This document shows, in pieces, positions 16,420 through 25,279 of a stretch of DNA of 39,436 nt. The position numbers and the translations under genes are program-made. The notes beneath the pieces are model-generated. The model was not told the DNA's origin and made no database searches. It saw nothing but the letters and a program-made list of their open reading frames with translations. This DNA is from Kangiella sp. (GTDB lineage Bacteria; Pseudomonadota; Gammaproteobacteria; Enterobacterales; Kangiellaceae). Numbering within the stretch: the first letter of the stretch is position 1; every line of letters starts with the position of its first letter. The stretch is taken from NCBI RefSeq assembly GCF_014762745.1, contig NZ_JABURJ010000036.1, positions 1-39,436 on the forward strand, written 5' to 3'.

Positions 16420-16472
16420 GCGTTATCGCTTTTTAGTTTGTCATTTCGTTAAAACACTACCTGAAATGATGC

Positions 16473-17378
16473 TTATCGGCTAGCCCCAATTAACTCATTC
16501 TGGCCTAACTCTTTGACCGTGTTATACAAAGTCAGGACCCGCTCAGCCCACTCTTTCAACGAGGGTTCGATTAAACGGTCATCAATGACGGCAACATTAC
16601 GCCCTTCTTCATTAGCCTGCTTAATTGCCGCAATAATGGCTTTGGCACGATTAATATCATCCAGCTTGGGGGTAAAGGCATCGTTGGTATATGCCAGCTG
16701 AATGGGATGAACTACCGCTTTGCCATCAAAACCTAAGTCGCGTGCCTGGCGACAGGAAAACTCGCAAGCCTGAATGTTTTTTAAATCAAAATGTGGCCCA
16801 TCAATGACGCACTTCTTGTATGCACGGGCTGCCAATACCACCAGCGATAAACTGGTTAATAGACCTGCGCGATCATTGGTCTGGGTGATTTTCAGTTCAT
16901 TAGATAAATCAGTCACGCCCATCACCACACAGGAAACACGTTCACTCGCCGCACAGATTTGTTCGGCATGCAGTACCCCAAGTGGACTTTCGATATTAAT
17001 CATGACTGAAATCTTGTCTTTTCGGACAGCATCGATTTGCCCAATATAACTCAAGAGTGAATCGGCTGATTCAATTCTTGGAAGCAGTATCGCGTCAATG
17101 TCTAAATCTTTAATCGCCTCTAAATCCTTCTGTCCCCACTCTGTACTTAACGGATTGACCCGCACAATACGCTCCGAGTATTCAAAAGTCGGTGACTGCT
17201 CAAACGCTTTAAGCAGGAGATCACGTGCCGTTTGTTTATGCTCGGGCGGAACCGATTCCTGTAAATCGAACACAACACTGTCAGCCGCCAGACCTCTGGC
17301 TTTCTGCAAGTAACGCTCAACATGAGTGGGCACATAAAGCATGGTTCTGCGTGGGCGATAATTAAGAGTGGGTTCCAT
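16473..17378 (-). CDS. CoA-ester lyase, HpcH/HpaI (CitE-like) family: probable malyl/beta-methylmalyl-CoA lyase
   Basis: 301 residues, a TIM-barrel lyase of the CitE/Mcl type. The magnesium-binding Glu is in MINIESPLGVLHAEQI and the Asp in VMGVTDLSNEL; the conserved GKAVVHPIQL segment is near the C-terminus. The N-terminal motif, usually DLEDSV, reads FDLQESVPP here, a change at a usually conserved acidic position. The family cleaves or forms malyl-CoA-type thioesters. Placed between the acyl-CoA synthetase (35 bases upstream) and the mesaconyl-CoA hydratase, it is the best candidate for cleaving beta-methylmalyl-CoA. The start has AGGTAA 7 bases upstream. Substrate is inferred from context. 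Confidence 0.85.
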   Translation of the reverse strand: MEPTLNYRPRRTMLYVPTHVERYLQKARGLAADSVVFDLQESVPPEHKQTARDLLLKAFEQSPTFEYSERIVRVNPLSTEWGQKDLEAIKDLDIDAILLPRIESADSLLSYIGQIDAVRKDKISVMINIESPLGVLHAEQICAASERVSCVVMGVTDLSNELKITQTNDRAGLLTSLSLVVLAARAYKKCVIDGPHFDLKNIQACEFSCRQARDLGFDGKAVVHPIQLAYTNDAFTPKLDDINRAKAIIAAIKQANEEGRNVAVIDDRLIEPSLKEWAERVLTLYNTVKELGQNELIGASR

Positions 17379-17413
17379 CTTGTTACCTATAAATTGATTG
17401 CTTGGTTTATGGG

Positions 17414-19057
17414 TTAAAGCAGGTATTGCTTTAAATCGTTCAATAATTTTTTACGAAGCACCTTGCCATTTTTAGTGCGCGGATAATCACGCACCAAATA
17501 CACTTTTTTGGGAGCTTTATACTTAGCCAATTGCAGCTGACCATACTCCAGAATCTGCTCCTCGGTCAGTGTTTTACCCTGCTCAGGAATAACACAGACC
17601 ACGATGAGGGTTTTGTCTTTACCCACTTCCTCGCCCAGAGCAACACAATCGGCCACATCAGGGTGTGCCTTGATCACTCGCTCAACTTCGTGTGGCGAGA
17701 CGCGAAAACCAAACGTATTAATGATGTCGTCTTTACGGCCCAGGAACCATACATAGCTCTGCGCATCACGCTTGGCATAATCGCCGGTAAAAAACCAGCC
17801 ATCATGAACTGCCTTGACAGTTTCTTCCGGCAGATTCCAATAGGACAGGAATAAACCCGGATCATCCGCTCGAATGCAAATCATGCCCTCTTCACCATTG
17901 GCAACCGGTTGCAACTCATCGTTTAATAGAGCTACCTGATGTCCCGGCTGGATAAACCCAGCCGCACCAGGAACAACCTTGGCTTCTTTATGTTGGGAAA
18001 TGTAATAAGAAATTTCAGACATACCGATGGCTTCATAGATAGGTGCATTAAAGCGCTCTTCCCACAAAGCCTGCATTTCGTCAGACAGGTGTTCGCCAGC
18101 ACTCATGCAGTGTTTCAGGGAAGGAAGATCTTTACCTGTGTAATCGGTTTTTTGAATAATCTGTCGATAAATTGTAGGGACACCAATGAAAATACTGCAT
18201 TCATGTTTTTGAATCAGTTTCGGCCAGGTGTGGGCATCATTATGCCCTTCATAGGCAATCACAGTGTGGCCATGCAATAAGGGATCCATCAGTGCCGAAC
18301 CTAACACATAGGTCCAGTTAAACTTGCCCGAATGCATGATTCGTTCAGTCACGCCTTCCTGAAAATCAAACCAGTAACGGCTGGCCGGTAATCGCCCCAA
18401 TAACGCTCGCTGGGCATGCAGCACACCTTTGGGATAACCAGTGGTACCGGAGGTGTAAACCAGATAAGCAGGATCATTAACCTTGGTTTTAATTGTCTCA
18501 AATTCGGAAGACGCCTCATTCAATGCTCCATTAAAATCGATCAGCCGAAACTTATCGGATTGCGGCAGCTCCCCCTCGCCCGTTAATACAATCGTATGCA
18601 AAGAGGTGTTTTTTAACTCGCCTGCCAGTTCTTGCCACATGGACTTATGAGTGACTAACACACTGGCCTGCGAATCATTCGCCAGATAGGCCACCTCACT
18701 TGCAGACAACAACGTCGAGGTAGGAACAGCAATGGCAGAATATTTTATGGCACCAAAAAATGCGATTGGGTATTCAACTGAATTTGGCAGACGAATTAAT
18801 ATTCGATTATCAGAGTCAATGTTCAAAGATTGCAAAAGGTTCGCAAACTGCGACGTTTTCTGAGCTAACTGAGAGTATGTAACCTGGCTGGTTCCAAGTG
18901 ATTCATCTTCAACAATCAGAGCTGCCTGATTGGCTTTATCATTAGCAGCATGCTGATCAACACAGGCTTCGCAAATATTAAAATGGTTCGGTAATTGCCA
19001 ATGCCACTCATTAGCTTCGCGGTTGAAATGAACAACATTTTCGAAGGTATATTTCAT
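17414..19057 (-). CDS. AMP-forming acyl-CoA synthetase (ANL superfamily)
   Basis: 547 residues. The phosphate loop is YTSGTTGYPKG (about residues 203-213), the A5 motif is YEAIGMSE, the A7/A8 region is WFFTGDYAKRD with GFRVSPHEVE, and the catalytic A10 lysine is in RTKNGKVLRKK. It activates a carboxylate with ATP and CoA. The sequence style (MHSGKFNWTYVLGSALMDPL) is that of benzoate-CoA ligase-like or medium-chain enzymes rather than acetyl-CoA synthetase. In this operon it would supply the CoA thioester used by the hydratase and lyases, for example mesaconyl-CoA (inference). AAGGGAT precedes the ATG, and the upstream lyase gene ends 8 bases before it. Confidence 0.9.
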   Translation of the reverse strand: MKYTFENVVHFNREANEWHWQLPNHFNICEACVDQHAANDKANQAALIVEDESLGTSQVTYSQLAQKTSQFANLLQSLNIDSDNRILIRLPNSVEYPIAFFGAIKYSAIAVPTSTLLSASEVAYLANDSQASVLVTHKSMWQELAGELKNTSLHTIVLTGEGELPQSDKFRLIDFNGALNEASSEFETIKTKVNDPAYLVYTSGTTGYPKGVLHAQRALLGRLPASRYWFDFQEGVTERIMHSGKFNWTYVLGSALMDPLLHGHTVIAYEGHNDAHTWPKLIQKHECSIFIGVPTIYRQIIQKTDYTGKDLPSLKHCMSAGEHLSDEMQALWEERFNAPIYEAIGMSEISYYISQHKEAKVVPGAAGFIQPGHQVALLNDELQPVANGEEGMICIRADDPGLFLSYWNLPEETVKAVHDGWFFTGDYAKRDAQSYVWFLGRKDDIINTFGFRVSPHEVERVIKAHPDVADCVALGEEVGKDKTLIVVCVIPEQGKTLTEEQILEYGQLQLAKYKAPKKVYLVRDYPRTKNGKVLRKKLLNDLKQYLL

Positions 19058-19065
19058 GCTATCCC

Positions 19066-20187
19066 TTAAATCATTCCGTAAGGCCAGTTTTCACGAATGA
19101 CATGCACCGGTAATCGTTTCAGTACATCCAGTGCAAAGGCTTTGTCTTTTTCATCCAGCGATTTCAAAGCATAAGCACGTAGCAGGCTTTGCAACGCTTT
19201 ACCGAACATCGGTGGGTCCAGCATCTCACCTTCAAACTTAATGGCACCACCTAACAATGCATCCGCATCGATTGCCGCCTGTAGAACTTTAACGTTACGC
19301 TCGATTTGTAACGGTGAAGGTGTGAAAGCCACTTTACATAAATGAATGTGAAATGGATGGATGACCTGTTTACCGGTCAAGCCCATTTGCGCTTCGACCA
19401 AAGCATGCTGATGCACAACGTGTGACTCTCTTTCGCCATGTAAATCCAACCAGCGGCGAACGTCATGTGGCTCGATATAGTTTTCAGGCATGGGTGTTTT
19501 GTTGATTAAGACTTCAACACCGCCAATCACACCCTTCCCTGCTATACGAGCTTCAAGCAGCAACATGCGCAGATAGGTTTTCAGCTCATCAATCCAGCCT
19601 TCAGGAGTCAGGTGAATCGCCATTGCTTTGGAGAAATCATGGATACCAAAAACCACATGACGCACAGTGGAATACTGCATCAGTTCAGGAGAAATTTTGA
19701 GCGAACGTGGATGCTCAATAATCGGCTGAATTTCAATGTTTGAATCAACGCTGACCAGCCATGAAGAAAGATCGCGTATTTCTGCTGCGCCATAAACCTC
19801 GCCAGCTTTAGCCAATACGATAACGTCAATATAATCTGACATATCACGAATCAGCTTTAAATCTTCTTCATACTCATCGGTGCGAAAAGGATTGATACGA
19901 AGGGCTATCTGAAAGCTTCGATTTTCGAATAGTGGGAGCTCCTGCCGTAGCAGCTCACGGCTCATCGCCTTCTGGCGACAGCCATCCTCTAGGTCAAACA
20001 GCAACGTGTGAGCGCTGGTGTTATGCGCGTACTTTCTCATCCGCGCGGACGCCTGCTCCATAGTTTCATAGACGCCATCAGCGGGAGAGTATTTAACTGG
20101 GGGGTAATACAACTGAATCCCTGGCCAGAAGCCTCCTAAAACCACCTGTTCGTCCACTTTTTCCAGAAAAGAATGCTCTTGCATCAT
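19066..20187 (-). CDS. Second CitE/HpcH-type aldolase/lyase, long form
   Basis: 373 residues, longer than the typical CitE protein of about 290-300. The N-terminus has FDLEDGCRQKAMSRE, with the acidic pair intact. The magnesium Glu is in IQPIIEHPRSLK and the Asp in VVFGIHDFSKAMAI; GKQVIHPFHI is the C-terminal family signature. The extra length is at the N-terminus (about 60 residues, GGFWPGIQLYYPP) and the C-terminus. It is the first gene of the minus-strand operon, starting 140 bases from the divergent lyase, with the tandem ATG-ATG start on a weak ribosome-binding site. Likely a malyl-CoA- or citramalyl-CoA-type lyase/synthase; substrate unknown. Confidence 0.82.
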   Translation of the reverse strand: MMQEHSFLEKVDEQVVLGGFWPGIQLYYPPVKYSPADGVYETMEQASARMRKYAHNTSAHTLLFDLEDGCRQKAMSRELLRQELPLFENRSFQIALRINPFRTDEYEEDLKLIRDMSDYIDVIVLAKAGEVYGAAEIRDLSSWLVSVDSNIEIQPIIEHPRSLKISPELMQYSTVRHVVFGIHDFSKAMAIHLTPEGWIDELKTYLRMLLLEARIAGKGVIGGVEVLINKTPMPENYIEPHDVRRWLDLHGERESHVVHQHALVEAQMGLTGKQVIHPFHIHLCKVAFTPSPLQIERNVKVLQAAIDADALLGGAIKFEGEMLDPPMFGKALQSLLRAYALKSLDEKDKAFALDVLKRLPVHVIRENWPYGMI

Positions 20188-20227
20188 TTTAACTAATCCG
20201 ACCAGTCATTTTGGATAAATAAATCAT

Positions 20228-20285
20228 ATTCAAACGATTATTTCAAATTTTTGTTTGAATTTTATTCGGTGCGCGCTAGTATAAA
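20228..20285 (+). promoter_or_regulatory. Divergent promoter region with inverted-repeat operator candidate
   Basis: ATTCAAAC (20228-20235) and GTTTGAAT (20253-20260) form a perfect 8-bp inverted repeat with a 17-base spacer. Its right arm overlaps a possible -35, TTGAAT (20255-20260), for the plus-strand lyase, with -10 TAGTAT (20277-20282) at 16 bases or TATAAA (20280-20285) at 19. It lies between the two divergent lyase genes, where a shared regulator would bind. No regulator gene is adjacent. Confidence 0.45.
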
Positions 20286-20351
20286 TTAGACCTCGTAGCC
20301 TACCGACAGGTTGCAAGTTAAATTATCTTGTTGATAAATAAGGAGAACATA

Positions 20352-21344
20352 GTGAGTTCAATGGTTCATCCAAAAGATGCATTATTTGATGCCGAAAAGC
20401 CATTTCCGGTGATTCCAAGCTGCGAACACTTCGCAGGTAGCGAAAAATTAATCCGTAAAGCACTCGAAATGCAGGACACCATTGGCCCCGTATTTGACAT
20501 CACCTGTGACTGCGAAGATGGCGCTCAGGCAGGCAAAGAAAAAGAGCACGCCGAAATGATCGCAGAAGTGCTCGCCAGCGACGCCAATAAGCACAAAATG
20601 GCTGGGGTGCGAATTCATGACTATCAGCATCCACACTGGAAAGCCGATCTTGAGATTCTAATTCCCCAAATTGGTCATATCGTTACCTATTTTACTCTGC
20701 CGAAAACCACCTGTGCCGCCCATATTCAGGAGATGGTCGACTACATTAAGTCTTTGTGCGAGAAACATGGAATTGATCGCAAAGTTCCGGTGCATGTTTT
20801 GATCGAAACGCATGGCGCTTTAAGAGAAGTCTGGGAGATTGCCAAAATTGATACGGTACAGGTTTTGGACTTCGGCATGATGGACTTCGTCAGCAGTCAC
20901 CAAGGCGCGATTCCAGCATCCTGTATGCGCAGCCCAGGTCAATTTGATCATCCGCTACTGGCTCGCGCTAAAGTTGAAATGTCAGCGGCAGCATTAGCCA
21001 ATGGTGTGGTTCCTTCGCATAACGTAACACTCGATCTTAAAAATCCTTACCAAACTTACAAAGATGCAGAGCGAGCTCGTAATGAATTTGGGTTTTTACG
21101 AATGTGGAGCATTTATCCCACTCAAATCCAGTCGATCGTTGACGCCATGAAACCTGACTACTCAGAAGTTAATGATGCCGCCAATATTTTAATCGCTGCA
21201 CAGGATAGTCACTGGGGGCCGATTCAATACCAAGGTGAGCTTCATGATCGTGCCACTTACCGTTATTACTGGCAATTATTAGAGCGCGCTCACGTCAGTG
21301 GACTTACACTTCCTGAAGAAGTACGACAACGATTTTTTGCTTAG
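20352..21344 (+). CDS. Third CitE/HpcH-type CoA lyase, divergently transcribed
   Basis: 330 residues from a GTG at 20352, preceded by AAGGAG (20340-20345) at a 6-base gap. An upstream in-frame TTG (20328) has no such site and is rejected. Conserved features are the acidic pair in CDCEDGAQAGKEKEHAEM, the magnesium Glu in VLIETHGALREVWEIA and the Asp in LDFGMMDFVSSHQGAIP. The sequence, with VHPKDALF near the start and FGFLRMWSIYPTQI, belongs to a subgroup I associate with beta- and gammaproteobacteria that is usually annotated as a citrate lyase beta-like or malyl-CoA lyase-like protein. It faces the lyase-synthetase-lyase-hydratase operon across 164 bases and probably shares its regulation. 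Confidence 0.85.
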   Translation: MSSMVHPKDALFDAEKPFPVIPSCEHFAGSEKLIRKALEMQDTIGPVFDITCDCEDGAQAGKEKEHAEMIAEVLASDANKHKMAGVRIHDYQHPHWKADLEILIPQIGHIVTYFTLPKTTCAAHIQEMVDYIKSLCEKHGIDRKVPVHVLIETHGALREVWEIAKIDTVQVLDFGMMDFVSSHQGAIPASCMRSPGQFDHPLLARAKVEMSAAALANGVVPSHNVTLDLKNPYQTYKDAERARNEFGFLRMWSIYPTQIQSIVDAMKPDYSEVNDAANILIAAQDSHWGPIQYQGELHDRATYRYYWQLLERAHVSGLTLPEEVRQRFFA

Positions 21345-21366
21345 ACAAAACTTAAGCTAAGCACAC

Positions 21367-21397
21367 AAAAAAGCAGCCTTTCCTGGCTGCTTTTTTG
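21367..21397. terminator. Bidirectional terminator between the lyase and DUF5916 genes
   Basis: AAAAAAGCAGCC (21367-21378), 6-base loop, GGCTGC (21385-21390) followed by six T. It works in both directions for the convergent genes ending at 21344 and 21410. Confidence 0.9.
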
Positions 21398-21409
21398 TTA
21401 GTAAAGAGA

Positions 21410-23653
21410 TTAAAACTGAAAGGCGTAACTGAATTTAGAGAAGAAGGTTTTGCCCGTTTTCTCAAAACGATTAACCGTATTATCCTCAAATCCATTATCC
21501 GAATAGCCCAAATAAAATACCGTTCGTGGATTCCATTTATAACCATATAGCAATTGCCGATCAATGATAGTTTCCTGACTAACCTGATTAGGATCAGAGT
21601 ACAGAGGTGCGTTATAGTCAACATCAGTATAGCGAATAACAAATTTTAGATAACTGTACTGATCGAACTGATAGCGCGTATCAAAGTTAAAGATATTGGC
21701 TTTAAATAACTGCCCCTGTTCAACATCAAAATCCGTGAACTGCCACTCGCCACCAAATGACCAGTGCTGAGTCACTTGCCAGTTACTGTAAACACCATAT
21801 TCCTGATAGGTTGCAGCACGAGCATTCCGATAGTCAACACCATCCCCCCAGCGGATGTTATAACCTACTCTCAACGCATTAACAGGGTAAAAAGAACCAC
21901 TGTGAGAATAGTATTTTTGCGGGAACCAGTTGTCCTGATAAAACTCGTAACTGACATTACCAACCAGTGTAAACCCAGAGCGGTATTCCCCATTCGCATT
22001 CAGGGTGACGGTTGCCAGATCCCATAATTTTTGATCGGTATATTCGGTAACTCGCTCACCTTTAACCTGTAAGCTGTAATCAGAAAAGAAGTCATTATTA
22101 GCTTGGGTACCATACCAGTTACGCTTCACTCCAAAAGCCTGACGGTCATAGCCTACCTGAGGCTTGTAACCCAGGTCGGTACGAAAATCATTATCAAAAT
22201 CAATATGGGTGGCAAACACATCCCAGTCACGACCATTGTGTGAATAATTTACGCGGTAACCCAAACCATCTGTGCTCGGTGCAATGCCATAGGCCTGTTG
22301 TAACTGCTCAGGATTTTCTGAATCAGAATACATGACTTCATAGCGTAACTCGTCAACATTGGTAAACATATACTTACCGTCAATTGCGGCCACACTGTTG
22401 TGATAGCCATCAGCACTACGATGGGTCAGCATGCCACCAATTTGCGACTTTTCTCCAAGGTCATAGGCATAGCGTGCGGCAAAAACATCAGACTCAAGAT
22501 CGCTACCATCAGCAGCAGTAAGCCGCGCTAAAGACGAGCTTAAACTACCTGGTATGAGAAATGAGGTTTGCTGATCGCGACTGGCCAAAACACCGAACGA
22601 ATGTCCATCGGTTTTACCAATATATTTAGCACCAAAATCTGGGTTGGCAATAGTTCGCGTGTTCAACAGGGTAAAAGGCGTTCTAAAGTATTCCGCACCT
22701 TCCAGAAAGAAAGGGCGTTTTTCTGAGTAAAAAAGCGAAAACTGGGTGTTAACGTCCAGCTGCGCAGCATCAGTTTCAACCTGCGAGAAATCTGGGTTGA
22801 TAGTAGCGTTTAAAACAGAGGAGTCGGTTACACCCCATCGAAAATCAAGCCCAGTTTCCCAGTCAACGCCCTCGCTCTGCCATGCAGGCTCTGCCGGTGG
22901 GTTACGAGTCTTTGAATCCTGGGCAACCAGATAAGGAGTCATCTCAAGATTGCGACCACTTTCAATACCTTCGAAACCTTCCGCTTTTTTTATCTGACAT
23001 ACGTAACAGTTGATATCTCTTCTTTGCGGCGAATAAGCTAACCGATACATATAGCCACGAGGATAAAATCGAACGAAGTCAATACCCCAGGTCTTTTTAT
23101 CACTGTTGTCAGGAAATCTTAATACCTTAAACGGGATTTTAATTTCTACGTTATAACCGGTACCGGTTATCTGAGCCGCACTGAACCAGATACCATTCCA
23201 GGAAGTATCCTCAGACAAACTCACGTCATCTTCAATACTGTCAGACTGAACACCCACTGGATTAACAAAGAAGTTATAGGCTTTGCGAGCGTCATTAAAA
23301 GTATCAATTTTAAAGCCAACCTGATCATTGCCCCAGCCGTCACGATCCTGAAATGAATAATGCAGCTTGGCAGGCTCTGGATCTTCTGCAACAAAGGCAA
23401 CCAATAAGGAATCACCATTTTGTGCAATATAGGCGGTGGTTTTAACTGGAGCAGGTGTGTTCTCACCCGGGCGAGTTTCATAATCAAGACTGACCTTCGA
23501 AGCCTGCTTCCAAATCGCCTCATCAAGCTTACCATCAAGAGTAATATCGCCTTGAACTTCTGGAATATTCAGGCTATCAATTTTCTCAGCGAATACAGCA
23601 GATGAGCTAATCGCAAGCATTATAGAAATAAAACAGCTTTTCAACAGTTGCAT
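21410..23653 (-). CDS. DUF5916 outer-membrane protein (CBM9-like domain plus beta-barrel)
   Basis: 747 residues with a signal peptide (about residues 1-22, ending SSAVFAEK). The N-terminal domain (about 30-215) resembles the CBM9-like fold: ITLDGKLDEAIWKQA, the tryptophan-rich GWGNDQVGFKIDTF, then NPVGVQSD. The remainder is a predicted beta-barrel with alternating aromatic strands, including FSQVETDAAQLDVNTQFSLF and YSEKRPFFLEGAEYF, typical of DUF5916. It ends in Phe (YAFQF), the usual C-terminal signal of barrel proteins inserted by the BAM complex. The function of the family is not established; uptake or surface carbohydrate/peptide binding is possible. It lies downstream of a terminator, so it has its own promoter. 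Confidence 0.88.
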   Translation of the reverse strand: MQLLKSCFISIMLAISSSAVFAEKIDSLNIPEVQGDITLDGKLDEAIWKQASKVSLDYETRPGENTPAPVKTTAYIAQNGDSLLVAFVAEDPEPAKLHYSFQDRDGWGNDQVGFKIDTFNDARKAYNFFVNPVGVQSDSIEDDVSLSEDTSWNGIWFSAAQITGTGYNVEIKIPFKVLRFPDNSDKKTWGIDFVRFYPRGYMYRLAYSPQRRDINCYVCQIKKAEGFEGIESGRNLEMTPYLVAQDSKTRNPPAEPAWQSEGVDWETGLDFRWGVTDSSVLNATINPDFSQVETDAAQLDVNTQFSLFYSEKRPFFLEGAEYFRTPFTLLNTRTIANPDFGAKYIGKTDGHSFGVLASRDQQTSFLIPGSLSSSLARLTAADGSDLESDVFAARYAYDLGEKSQIGGMLTHRSADGYHNSVAAIDGKYMFTNVDELRYEVMYSDSENPEQLQQAYGIAPSTDGLGYRVNYSHNGRDWDVFATHIDFDNDFRTDLGYKPQVGYDRQAFGVKRNWYGTQANNDFFSDYSLQVKGERVTEYTDQKLWDLATVTLNANGEYRSGFTLVGNVSYEFYQDNWFPQKYYSHSGSFYPVNALRVGYNIRWGDGVDYRNARAATYQEYGVYSNWQVTQHWSFGGEWQFTDFDVEQGQLFKANIFNFDTRYQFDQYSYLKFVIRYTDVDYNAPLYSDPNQVSQETIIDRQLLYGYKWNPRTVFYLGYSDNGFEDNTVNRFEKTGKTFFSKFSYAFQF

Positions 23654-23772
23654 TATAATTATTAAGTTTCCTTGAAATGGTGATTATTGTAATTTAAACA
23701 TGAGCTTATGGCGGCAAATCTTGTAACAGGATATTACAAGCAAGATTGAACTACAAGACGCTCTCCCAGAAC

Positions 23773-23802
23773 AAAAAAAGCAGCTGAAAACAGCTGCTTT
23801 TT
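23773..23802 (-). terminator. Terminator after the choice-of-anchor H gene
   Basis: Minus strand AAAAAGCAGCTG, loop TTTT, CAGCTGCTTTTTTT (plus arms 23779-23786 and 23791-23798). Confidence 0.85.
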
Positions 23803-23823
23803 GAGGTTGAAACTCTAGGCTAA

Positions 23824-25056
23824 CTAGCGACGTCTCATCCAGGCAAACAAGCCCAGCAGCGACAAGCCTAACAAGCTCCAGCTACCACCGCCTGAACCGT
23901 AGCTGGTCGATGATGGAGGAGGCGTTACAACAGTACCGCTGGTATCACGTCCAGCATCTTCCAATGGAACTTCAAGCAATGATGAAAATTCACCGGAAAC
24001 GTCATCTAAAATCTCACCAGTATTGGCATCAATCAATTCTATACGGAAGTCATAATAATCGGTCGGATAGCCTGACTGCCATTCAGCATCAATAGAAATC
24101 ACATCATCAGCACTGGCACCAACCACAGTAAATACAGCTGTTTCAGTTTCATATTCCCAACTGTAGCCAGGTCTCTTTTGATACAACACAGCATAGACAT
24201 CTCTTGAGCTCTGCTCAGTATCCACGTCAAAACTGATGGTGAAATCACGGTAGAAACCATCGTTATCATTATCCGTCCAGATTTCCGTTTTTACGGTAGT
24301 AACCCAGGTGTCGCTCGAAACATTGCCTGATTCATAGGTTTTGTCTTCCAGTGGCAACCAGCCCAAATCATTGTCATCATAATCTGAATAAGTATCAACA
24401 ACCCCTGAATAGCCATATTCAAACAGGTCAATTAACACCTCATAACGGCCAGGAGGAAAACCACTGTTCAGCTTTGTGGTTACCGTATAGTCATCAGAGT
24501 AGTTGTCACCATAAATGGTAAATACATTAGTCGTGTAATAGTGGGTCCATTCACTTTCCCCACTTTTACGAATAAACATTTCGGCATAAACATCGTAATA
24601 TTCATCGTAATAGGCGTCCACATCAAAGTTGACACTGAGCTTGGTGTAATAACCGTCAGCATCGTAATCCTCTGATAAGTACACCGATGCATCATAAACA
24701 TATAGGTGGTTCATGCTGGAGCTCATGCTCTTTTCCGACTTCTCAGGCAGATCACTTTTCTGAGCACGCATCTCACTACGCGTTTTCGCGGTAGATTTAT
24801 CAAGCTCAAGCTGCAACTCTGTTTTTAAATCTGTGATTACCTGCTTTGAACTATAGGAAGAAGTGCGATTTACATCGACCGCTTCAGTACTCACCTTTTT
24901 TGCATCCTTCTCAGATTGTTTTTTGTTTTCCCCAACACTGCTAGTCGGTGACTTGCCAGAAATACGCACTTGCGGATCTTCTGCAGCAGCCGAACCGACA
25001 AACAAAATCGCGGATAAGGTCACACCTAAAGGAAATAATGTTTTTGCTATGTTCAT
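23824..25056 (-). CDS. Choice-of-anchor H family exoprotein with GlyGly-CTERM sorting signal
   Basis: 410 residues. Signal peptide about 1-25 (VGSAAAED); then a charged, Ser/Lys-rich, probably disordered linker (about 30-115). Two tandem repeats of an Asp/Tyr-rich beta domain follow at about 118-235 and 252-365; compare YYTKLSVNFDVDAYYDEYYDVYAEMF with FYRDFTISFDVDTEQSSRDVYAVLY (excerpts in register). The C-terminus is YGSGGGSWSLLGLSLLGLF followed by AWMRRR, a classic GlyGly-CTERM tripartite signal that is cut by rhombosortase in type II-secreted proteins. The protein is therefore likely released or surface-attached. AGGAG sits before the ATG. No enzyme motif is visible; function unknown. Confidence 0.87.
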   Translation of the reverse strand: MNIAKTLFPLGVTLSAILFVGSAAAEDPQVRISGKSPTSSVGENKKQSEKDAKKVSTEAVDVNRTSSYSSKQVITDLKTELQLELDKSTAKTRSEMRAQKSDLPEKSEKSMSSSMNHLYVYDASVYLSEDYDADGYYTKLSVNFDVDAYYDEYYDVYAEMFIRKSGESEWTHYYTTNVFTIYGDNYSDDYTVTTKLNSGFPPGRYEVLIDLFEYGYSGVVDTYSDYDDNDLGWLPLEDKTYESGNVSSDTWVTTVKTEIWTDNDNDGFYRDFTISFDVDTEQSSRDVYAVLYQKRPGYSWEYETETAVFTVVGASADDVISIDAEWQSGYPTDYYDFRIELIDANTGEILDDVSGEFSSLLEVPLEDAGRDTSGTVVTPPPSSTSYGSGGGSWSLLGLSLLGLFAWMRRR

Positions 25057-25244
25057 AATAGACTCCTAAAACCCCGTCTCGATTTTACCCTCTAAACAAT
25101 GTCAATAGAGACAGATAAAATCCTGAAATTACTCAATCATGGCTTCATTAAAGCAATTAGCAACTGAATCTATCCTGAACTGAATTCAGTAGAATTTGCT
25201 AATGGCTAGACGCTTTGGCGTATGGAAATTTCACTGCTATAACC

Positions 25245-25250
25245 TATAAT
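25245..25250 (+). promoter_or_regulatory. Possible -10 box for the ferredoxin-NADP reductase-like gene
   Basis: Perfect TATAAT, 30 bases before the chosen ATG at 25280, giving a leader of about 22 bases. No convincing -35. Confidence 0.4.
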
Positions 25251-25279
25251 GATTGCAAAATGAAAAATTGAGAGCCTTT

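Noticed and set aside
20328-20351. TTG start for the divergent CoA lyase
   Set aside because: A good AAGGAG stands 6 bases before the in-frame GTG at 20352; the TTG has none and would place that site inside the coding region.
25253-25279. TTG start for the ferredoxin-NADP reductase-like gene
   Set aside because: It begins 3 bases after the TATAAT box, so it would lie upstream of or at the transcription start; the ATG at 25280 fits better.
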